The notes beneath the pieces were generated by a model. It saw only the letters and a program-made list of their open reading frames with translations, made no database searches and was not told the DNA's origin. From positions 1 through 5,084 of the forward strand of contig JBPCVV010000088.1 in NCBI GenBank assembly GCA_051010195.1: a DNA stretch of 5,084 nt. Reading direction: 5' to 3'. Every line of letters begins with the position of its first letter. The first letter of the stretch is position 1. Made by a program: the position numbers and the translations under genes. This document shows, piece by piece, positions 1-5,084 of the stretch. The DNA comes from Anderseniella sp051010195 (GTDB taxonomy: Bacteria; Pseudomonadota; Alphaproteobacteria; Rhizobiales; Aestuariivirgaceae).

Positions 1-494
1 TAATCATTGAAGAAAAATTCGAAACCAAAATTCAAAAAAGGAGGCAATCGCTTAATAAAACCCACTGAGAACTCATTGGAGGTCATATTATATGACTCTT
101 CGTTCTCATCAGGAGTATCACCGCCGATTCCCCAGAAAGTGTTTGGAAAAATCTTAAAGGTATATGCCATATCGAGAAGGTAGTCTCCTTTCATAAGGTA
201 GATTTCTGGATTGATTTCGATGAGAAGTTGATTGTTTAAAGTATAAATCCCGCTCACCAAAATATTAGACTTTCTTAAATTGTAACGATTGGATTCTCTT
301 AATAGAAATATTTGCCCGCCACCTCCAAAGCCAACATTAGTCTCAGGTGTATAAAACGCTATAGGGAGCCCTATGATTCTTAATTTCTTGGATTCTAATG
401 TATCAATGGGCACATAAGGTTCTTCAGTAAACTGCCCAAAAAGTTGATTGAGGCTGGCTAGAATAATTATGCAATAAACTGTCAATGCTTTCAT
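1..494 (-). CDS. BamA/TamA-like outer-membrane surface-antigen barrel protein, POTRA-less (partial, 3' end outside window)
   Basis: The frame is open from ATG at 494 to the left edge, giving 164 residues with the C-terminus missing. Residues 1-20 form a signal peptide (MKALT, a hydrophobic run, then LFG before Q21), so the protein should be exported. After a short linker, a beta-barrel pattern starts near residue 40. It includes a PETNVGFGGGG strand and turn (50-60), a TLNNQ strand (85-89), a PEIYLMKGDYLLD segment (96-108) and FPNTFWGIGGDT (116-127). This order (PET-x-x-GFG, then NNQ, then FP-x-x-FWGIG) is familiar from Bacteroidota proteins carrying the bacterial surface antigen (Omp85/BamA C-terminal) barrel. 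POTRA repeats are absent because the barrel begins almost directly after the signal peptide, so a BamA-like insertase role should not be assumed. The start codon touches the stop codon of the upstream barrel gene, implying co-transcription and probably translational coupling. Substrate and function are unknown. The family call is by eye and fairly confident. Confidence 0.75.
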   Translation of the reverse strand, partial: MKALTVYCIIILASLNQLFGQFTEEPYVPIDTLESKKLRIIGLPIAFYTPETNVGFGGGGQIFLLRESNRYNLRKSNILVSGIYTLNNQLLIEINPEIYLMKGDYLLDMAYTFKIFPNTFWGIGGDTPDENEESYNMTSNEFSVGFIKRLPPFLNFGFEFFFND

Positions 495-1169
495 CTAAAA
501 AAAGAATTTATCCAGAATAACACTAAAGCCAAAAGAAAAAGAAAGATCAGCCACTACAAAATTCTCTTGAACCTTTTCAAGTTGTGGTTCTTCAGTCACA
601 TCTGCGGAAAGCCATGAGCTCTCATAATTCAGACTGAGTCCGAAGACGACTCTATCATGTAAAACATATGAATATCCTAATCCTACAAGAAGCCCAACAC
701 CCTGTCCTTCTATCAAAATCAAAGAAGGGTTCTCACCTGGTGAAAGTCCTGATTCATCTCTGAAGTTTACATACCCTCCTGCTCCACTTAAGAACAATGA
801 ACCCTGTACTCCGTCTGTCAAATACCATGATACGACTGGCCCTGCGAACAACGTTTCTAAAGTTTTTTTCGTAAATTCTTCTGTTTTGCTTCTGGAGAAA
901 GAAATCAATCCACCCACTAAAAATCGATCTTTTACGAACTTACCTGTTCGAAAATCGATGGCGTATTGATTTCTGGTAACACCTGATCCTACGGCATCCA
1001 AACTCGTTGATCCTGAACTAATCGTTCCTGATAATCCGGTAAGCCATCTTCCTTTGCGAAAAGGAGTCTTAATCGTTAGCGTATCCTTCTGATTTTGAGA
1101 GAATACGGCAGTGCTAAACAACAGAAGACCTGAAAAGATCATCAAAGCCCAAATATTAATTTTAATCAT
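495..1169 (-). CDS. Small outer-membrane beta-barrel protein (about eight strands)
   Basis: This complete 224-residue protein begins with a signal peptide: basic MIKIN, a hydrophobic stretch at 6-22, and FSQ near residue 25, so cleavage is expected around 21-25. The mature part alternates hydrophobic and polar residues in about eight strands, near 42-53, 66-77, 82-93, 104-116, 122-134, 150-167, 170-184 and 203-219. Glycine-rich turns and charged loops separate them. The chain ends in aromatic residues (DKFFF), as expected for a barrel recognised by the BAM machinery. Length and layout fit the broad OmpX/OmpW-like 'outer membrane beta-barrel' class common in Bacteroidota. No catalytic motif is visible, and pore, adhesin or structural roles are all possible. 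The start at 1169 is the methionine directly before the signal peptide. It has no Shine-Dalgarno sequence but a very AT-rich leader, normal for this phylum. It is first of a two-gene operon, its TAG stop abutting the next ATG. A clear promoter could not be picked out upstream. Confidence 0.75.
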   Translation of the reverse strand: MIKINIWALMIFSGLLLFSTAVFSQNQKDTLTIKTPFRKGRWLTGLSGTISSGSTSLDAVGSGVTRNQYAIDFRTGKFVKDRFLVGGLISFSRSKTEEFTKKTLETLFAGPVVSWYLTDGVQGSLFLSGAGGYVNFRDESGLSPGENPSLILIEGQGVGLLVGLGYSYVLHDRVVFGLSLNYESSWLSADVTEEPQLEKVQENFVVADLSFSFGFSVILDKFFF

Positions 1170-1234
1170 AAACTAAAAATAGCAAAATTTTATCTTAATC
1201 GTCCTCCAGGTCAGTTTGAAATTACCTTCGAGAC

Positions 1235-1268
1235 TCTATGCCTAATCAACAATGCAAAAACGCATAGA
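1235..1268. repeat. Short inverted repeat with 7-base perfect arms in the intergenic gap
   Basis: TCTATGC at 1235-1241 is matched by GCATAGA at 1262-1268, with a 20-base spacer. An alternative smaller stem pairs ATGC at 1252-1255 with GCAT at 1262-1265 across a six-base A-rich loop. It lies 66 to 99 bases upstream of the start of the small barrel gene, so it could be a regulator-binding site or a leader hairpin of that operon. The arms are short enough to arise by chance in AT-rich DNA, so this is only a weak call. Confidence 0.25.
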
Positions 1269-1321
1269 TATTAGAAACTGAATTCTTGAAAACAATAGGC
1301 AACATTGATCTAGTTACCAAC

Positions 1322-1389
1322 AAATTCCATCAGGAGGGGCGAAGTAGTCTGTCAGACATTGCTACGCTCGCCGCTCGTGATGGAAGTTT
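1322..1389. repeat. Long imperfect hairpin, REP-like or MITE-like intergenic element
   Basis: The two halves of this 68-base stretch are imperfect reverse complements. TTCCATCA at 1325-1332 pairs perfectly with TGATGGAA at 1378-1385. Pairing continues with 1334-1336 to 1374-1376, 1338-1342 to 1368-1372, and 1344-1347 to 1362-1365; outside, 1322-1324 pairs with 1387-1389 around a one-base bulge. That gives about 23 base pairs. The apical part contains a second small palindrome, GTCTG-T-CAGAC (1347-1357), flanked by GTAG at 1344-1347 and CTAC at 1362-1365. The core is distinctly more GC-rich than its surroundings and does not code for protein. This build, a GC-rich near-palindrome carrying a GTAG tetranucleotide between genes, resembles REP elements mobilised by RAYT transposases. 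It begins 35 bases past the permease stop, so it might also protect or end that transcript. However, only a short TTT run follows it in the direction of transcription, so it is not a typical Rho-independent terminator. Confidence 0.55.
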
Positions 1390-1423
1390 TCTATTAATAT
1401 GAATCAATTAGAAAGGACTCATC

Positions 1424-4400
1424 CTATTCCAAAAGTTTCTTATCTGCTTTATATCCTTTGTAATCAATTTTATAGAGCAAACTATACATAGAAGGGATGA
1501 AGAGTAGGGTAATAATCGTTCCGAATAACAATCCTACCATAATTGTCACTGCCATAGGGCGCCAGATGTCACCTCCACCCAAATAGAGAGGGATAAGACC
1601 CAACACCGTTGTAAATGTCGCCAATAGTATAGGTCGGAAGCGTTGTAATGCTGCACCGACTACCGAATCCTGCTGACTTCTTTTTAGTTGATTTTGCTCA
1701 ATTCCGATCCGGTCAATCAATACAATTCCGTTGACCATTACAATACCAGCGAGCGAAATGACCCCAAGAAATGCCATAAATCCAAACGGCACCTGAAATA
1801 CAAGTAAGCCGATGACCATACCTATGATGCCTAAAGGAATCGTGAGAATGATCATGGTCATTTTTCTAAATGAATTGAACTGAATCATCAAAAGCATTAC
1901 AATTATAAAACCAGATAGTGGCAGATAAGAGATCACTGCTCCCATATTTTCTGCTGCCTCTTCATCATCACCACCAAAAGCGTAGGTGTAATCATTTCCC
2001 CAATTTTCTTTTTCTTCATCGATCCAGGGCAAAATATCCTCTACAATCTGGGCAGCGTTGCCGTCTTCTGTGAGCTCACTTGTTACCGTGATAGTTCTGT
2101 TCAGATCCAATCTCTTAATTTTCGTGTTTTGCCATTCAGGGAGAAGCGAAGCCACTTGTGAAAGAGGCACACTATTTCCTGAGTTTTGTGCATATACATT
2201 CAAAGTCGATAAAGAGGTCAGCGATTGTTGACCATCTTGGGCTCCCCTCAAAACTATCGGGATCGACTTGTCGTCTTCTCTAAACTCTCCGGCGTTGAAC
2301 CCATCGAAGTAAGTTTGAAGTGATATTGCAATGTCTTGATTTGTGACACCCGCATTCTGTGCACGTACCTCATCAATTTTTACGACGAATTTCTTTCCCT
2401 TCGGACCCCAATCGTCCTGAACGTTTTTTGTTCCATTTATTGTAACAAGTTCTGTTTTAATCCTTTCAGAAATTCTCATAAGCTCATCAAGATCCTGACC
2501 TGAAACTTTAATCTCAACCGGTGCTCCACCTCCAGTACTGCCAAGTCTCTTCACTTTGATATCAGCATTCGGAAAAGTTGCAAAGCAATATGCATCCAAG
2601 TTGGAGATCAATTCAGCATTGTATTCGAAAGAAGAGGTGTTGACCAGAATATGGGCATAGTTTGAATTGGGCTCATCCTGAGTGTAACCCAGGTCATACG
2701 AAGACGGGCCCTCTCCGATATAAGCCGTCCAATCAAGAACCCCTTTGTCTTTTTCATCGTCAATAGAATTCTCAGAGAGGTACCCTTCGATGTTCTCAAC
2801 AAGCTCTTGTGTGACTTCTATTCGCGTACCTTCAGGTAAATTGATATCAACCGTAATCATGTTTCGATCACTATCCGGAAAGAAAACAAAACCCAAGAAA
2901 CCGAAACCGTAAAAAGTCAAAACCAATAAACCGAGAATACCACTTAGAACCCATCCTTTGCGAACCAGGGCCCAGGTAATCAAATTGCTGTACCGTAGCT
3001 TTAGCCAATTGATCAGTCGATCAATAGGTTTTGGTTTGTCATTCTTGGCATCATCCTGTTTAAGGAAATAAACGCAGAAGAGAGCAATAACAGTAAAAGA
3101 AATCGTCCAGGATGAGAACAGTGCAATTGCAATAACCACAAAGATTGGCCCAATAATATCACCCATAACGGATTCGGCCAAATAGAACGATATAAAAGCC
3201 GCAGAAGTACTTCCAGTTGAGATCAACAATGGTAAAAACAATTCAGAAGCGGTGTCAACTGCCGCCTGTTTGGCTTCAAGTCCATTTTTCATTTTTACGA
3301 CTATCGATTCGGCAACCACAATTCCGTTATCTACCATGATGCCCAGTGACATAATAAGGGCAGCCAATGTGATTTGATTAATTCCGACACCCAATAATCC
3401 CATGATCATGAAGGTAGAAAGCATTACCAGAGGTATAAGACTCGAAATGATCAAACCTGTGCGAATTCCTAGAAAGAAAAGCATGACTGCCATCACAATG
3501 GCAACAGCCTGAATGAGATTAAGGACAAAGTCATCAATCTTCAGATCAATATAGCTGTCTAAGGATGAGATTCTAAAAAGATCCAACCCAACCGGCAATC
3601 GATCATTCCACTGATCAATTACTCCATCAACATCTTCTCCCAAAGAAAGAATATTCGCCCCATCCTTTAGGGAGATATGGAGAGAGAGTGCTTCTTGCCC
3701 GTTGATTCGGGTCAATTGGGAAGCTGGTGTGATATATCCTTTTTCAATTTCGGTAATATCAGAGAGAGCTACTACCTGGCCGTCCCTACCAACGGGTATC
3801 AACAACTGACGAATTCCTTCGAGGTCATCAAAGTTACCCGAAGGCTCCAAAGTAATTCGCTCATCCTCAACATTTACCATACCTCCTGAATTCAGGATGT
3901 TTGTTGAAGATATAATGTTGAAAAGAATATTTGAGGTTAATCCATAGGTTTTTAACCTGGCTTCATCGAATTTTATGAACACTCGCTCTGATTGAACACC
4001 ATTAAGTTCTACTTTGGCGGCGTCTGGAAGCTTGATCAGGTCATTTCTGATGTCATCGGCATAAGACTTCAATTCCTGGTAAGAATAGCCGTCACTGACT
4101 AGACCTATGGCAATGCCAAAAACTTCACCTATACCATCGTCTTTTAACTGTGGATATACATTGTCCGGCAAATCCGGGATGTCGTTAATTTTTCTTCGCA
4201 ATCGATCCCACACCGACTGAATTTCGTCGGGTTTAACTGACATAGCAAGTTCGACCTCGACAACTGAAAGACCAGTTCTAGAGGTGCTGACCACCTCTTT
4301 GAGTTCGGGAAGTTCCTGAACTACTTTTTCCACTTTATCGGTCACTAGTTCTTCAACACGAAGCGGACTTGCACCTGGAAATGAAGAGACTATTGTTGCA

Positions 4401-4531
4401 ACACGCACTGTATAAGGAGGCATACTGTCTCTTGAAAGCGACTGATAGAAAACTAGACCTAGGGTTATGACAACCAGAAGCAAGCTGATAATAACACGAT
4501 CTCTACTGATTGCAAATTTTGAAACATTCAT
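1424..4531 (-). CDS. RND-family efflux transporter permease (AcrB/HAE-like), inner membrane
   Basis: This complete 1035-residue protein has the full RND architecture: TM1 (about 12-30), a first periplasmic region (31-334), TM2-6 (335-488), an amphipathic cytoplasmic linker (about 500-520), TM7 (526-548), a second periplasmic region (549-865) and TM8-12 (866-1016). Family hallmarks are FPGASP (51-56) followed by VEELVTDKVE, EPSGNFDDL (229-237), VDNGIVVAE (400-408) in TM4, FFPDSDR (550-556) just after TM7, GIVMVNGIVLID (929-940) in TM10 and RFRPILLAT (964-972) in TM11. Such pumps are trimers that use proton influx to export drugs, lipids or other amphiphiles through an adaptor and a TolC-like channel. 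The substrate cannot be read from the sequence. Compared with AcrB by eye, D407 is kept (D401) but D408 is N402, K940 is V933, R971 is kept (R964) and T978 is A971 with T972 beside it. It therefore belongs to a non-classical subgroup; it also lacks the CusA-type VDAAIV motif of metal pumps. It starts 19 bases after the adaptor gene, with no Shine-Dalgarno sequence, and is surely in the same operon. Confidence 0.95.
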   Translation of the reverse strand: MNVSKFAISRDRVIISLLLVVITLGLVFYQSLSRDSMPPYTVRVATIVSSFPGASPLRVEELVTDKVEKVVQELPELKEVVSTSRTGLSVVEVELAMSVKPDEIQSVWDRLRRKINDIPDLPDNVYPQLKDDGIGEVFGIAIGLVSDGYSYQELKSYADDIRNDLIKLPDAAKVELNGVQSERVFIKFDEARLKTYGLTSNILFNIISSTNILNSGGMVNVEDERITLEPSGNFDDLEGIRQLLIPVGRDGQVVALSDITEIEKGYITPASQLTRINGQEALSLHISLKDGANILSLGEDVDGVIDQWNDRLPVGLDLFRISSLDSYIDLKIDDFVLNLIQAVAIVMAVMLFFLGIRTGLIISSLIPLVMLSTFMIMGLLGVGINQITLAALIMSLGIMVDNGIVVAESIVVKMKNGLEAKQAAVDTASELFLPLLISTGSTSAAFISFYLAESVMGDIIGPIFVVIAIALFSSWTISFTVIALFCVYFLKQDDAKNDKPKPIDRLINWLKLRYSNLITWALVRKGWVLSGILGLLVLTFYGFGFLGFVFFPDSDRNMITVDINLPEGTRIEVTQELVENIEGYLSENSIDDEKDKGVLDWTAYIGEGPSSYDLGYTQDEPNSNYAHILVNTSSFEYNAELISNLDAYCFATFPNADIKVKRLGSTGGGAPVEIKVSGQDLDELMRISERIKTELVTINGTKNVQDDWGPKGKKFVVKIDEVRAQNAGVTNQDIAISLQTYFDGFNAGEFREDDKSIPIVLRGAQDGQQSLTSLSTLNVYAQNSGNSVPLSQVASLLPEWQNTKIKRLDLNRTITVTSELTEDGNAAQIVEDILPWIDEEKENWGNDYTYAFGGDDEEAAENMGAVISYLPLSGFIIVMLLMIQFNSFRKMTMIILTIPLGIIGMVIGLLVFQVPFGFMAFLGVISLAGIVMVNGIVLIDRIGIEQNQLKRSQQDSVVGAALQRFRPILLATFTTVLGLIPLYLGGGDIWRPMAVTIMVGLLFGTIITLLFIPSMYSLLYKIDYKGYKADKKLLE

Positions 4532-4550
4532 GATTTAAGAATTTAATAGG

Positions 4551-5084
4551 TTAGTTTAATTTTACTTTTTGTCCGTCAAGAAGTGACTGGAGACCTGCAG
4601 TTGCTATCAACTGTCCTTTTTCCAATCCGCTTTTTATTTCAAATCCTTCTGCAGTGATCTGACCTATTTCGACAGTTTTCTTTTTGGCAATGCCAATATT
4701 GTTGTCATCCGTCTCGATCAGGAACACAAAATTTCCATTCCCGTCCTCACCAACCGCCTTAATCGGAACAACAAGCTTTTGTGAATTCTCCGAATCCAAA
4801 TTGGAAAAATTGAAGGTTACCCTTGTTGCCATTCCAGGTCTTATTTGAGACACGGGATTCTTTATTTCCAGCTCTACCGGGTAAGTGGTAGCATTATCAG
4901 AAGTAATCGGGGAAACTTCGATCACCTCTCCGGTGAAGTCTGACCCGTCAAGTGTTGAAAATTCGATCTTTGCTTTCATACCCACTGTTATTTGATTGAT
5001 CACATTCTCCGGAACCTCCAGTTCAACCTTCATTTTCTCACCGGCATTGAGTATAGCGAACACATGTCCGGTTTGTACTCTCTC
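4551..5084 (-). CDS. RND efflux periplasmic adaptor subunit (membrane fusion protein), partial: N-terminus outside window
   Basis: The reading frame is open to the right edge, giving 177 C-terminal residues. It begins ERVQTGHVFAIL, the usual return from the lipoyl half-motif into the beta-barrel domain. The in-frame GTG at 5063 lies inside this conserved segment, so it is not the true start and the gene continues beyond 5084. Visible domains are the beta-barrel domain (about 17-93 of the visible part, with VPENVINQITVGMKAKIEF, a GEVIEVSP strand and IRPGMATRVTF) and the membrane-proximal domain (about 103-177, with KLVVPIKAV, GNFVFLIE, VEIGQ, and GLEKGQLIATAGLQSLLDGQKVKL). This is the standard ending of AcrA/MexA/HlyD_D23-type adaptors. 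The protein should sit in the periplasm, anchored by a lipid or N-terminal helix not seen here, and form a ring linking the downstream permease to an outer-membrane channel. The TAA stop is 19 bases before the permease ATG. The missing half holds the hairpin and most of the lipoyl domain. Confidence 0.92.
   Translation of the reverse strand, partial: ERVQTGHVFAILNAGEKMKVELEVPENVINQITVGMKAKIEFSTLDGSDFTGEVIEVSPITSDNATTYPVELEIKNPVSQIRPGMATRVTFNFSNLDSENSQKLVVPIKAVGEDGNGNFVFLIETDDNNIGIAKKKTVEIGQITAEGFEIKSGLEKGQLIATAGLQSLLDGQKVKLN

Noticed and set aside
1178..1191. Bacteroidota-type -7 promoter box (TAnnTTTG) ahead of the small barrel gene
   Set aside because: The minus-strand sequence here gives only AAATTTTG, with no convincing -33 element at the right distance. 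It is too weak to list as a promoter.
1322..1389. Rho-independent terminator of the efflux operon
   Set aside because: The stem is long and broken by mismatches, and only three T residues follow it in the minus-strand direction. A repeat element is a better description, although some termination effect cannot be excluded.
1392..1399. TATTAATA palindrome just past the permease stop
   Set aside because: An eight-base AT-only palindrome is expected by chance in AT-rich intergenic DNA.
2608..2802. A 64-codon open frame on the minus strand
   Set aside because: It lies wholly inside the permease gene in another frame on the same strand. Its arginine- and serine-rich product has no recognisable domain, so it is a chance shadow.
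3677..3889. A 70-codon open frame on the plus strand
   Set aside because: It is antisense to the well-conserved first periplasmic region of the permease and its product resembles nothing, so it is a shadow frame.
4551..5063. A complete 170-residue gene starting at GTG 5063
   Set aside because: The frame stays open to the window edge. The residues before the GTG (ERVQTGH) continue a conserved adaptor motif, so this is the 3' part of a longer gene.

Overview
The window looks like chromosomal DNA from a member of the Bacteroidota, possibly a Cytophagia-type marine or soil bacterium. The reasons are AT-rich DNA, no Shine-Dalgarno sequence ahead of the two genes whose starts are visible, exported proteins whose signal peptides end in FSQ or LFGQ, and small outer-membrane beta-barrel proteins of a kind common in that phylum. 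Species cannot be named from the sequence alone. All four genes lie on the minus strand, so transcription runs from high to low coordinates.

Positions 5084 to 1424 hold the end of an RND-type efflux locus. The C-terminal part of a periplasmic adaptor (membrane fusion protein) enters from the right edge. After a 19-base gap comes a complete 1035-residue RND inner-membrane permease. The adaptor should connect the permease to a TolC-like outer-membrane channel. No channel gene is in the window; it would most likely lie upstream of the adaptor, beyond position 5084.

Positions 1423 to 1170 are a 254-base non-coding gap. It contains a long imperfect hairpin (1322-1389), more GC-rich than its surroundings and resembling a REP-type or small non-autonomous repeat. 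It also contains a shorter inverted repeat (1235-1268).

Positions 1169 to 1 hold two outer-membrane beta-barrel genes arranged as a tight operon. The first is a complete 224-residue, probably eight-stranded barrel. The second is the N-terminal 164 residues of a BamA/TamA-like surface-antigen barrel that lacks POTRA domains. The stop codon of the first directly abuts the start codon of the second.

Nothing here amounts to a new biological system. The points most worth following up are the REP-like hairpin, the altered proton-relay residues of the permease, and the abutting pair of outer-membrane barrel genes.
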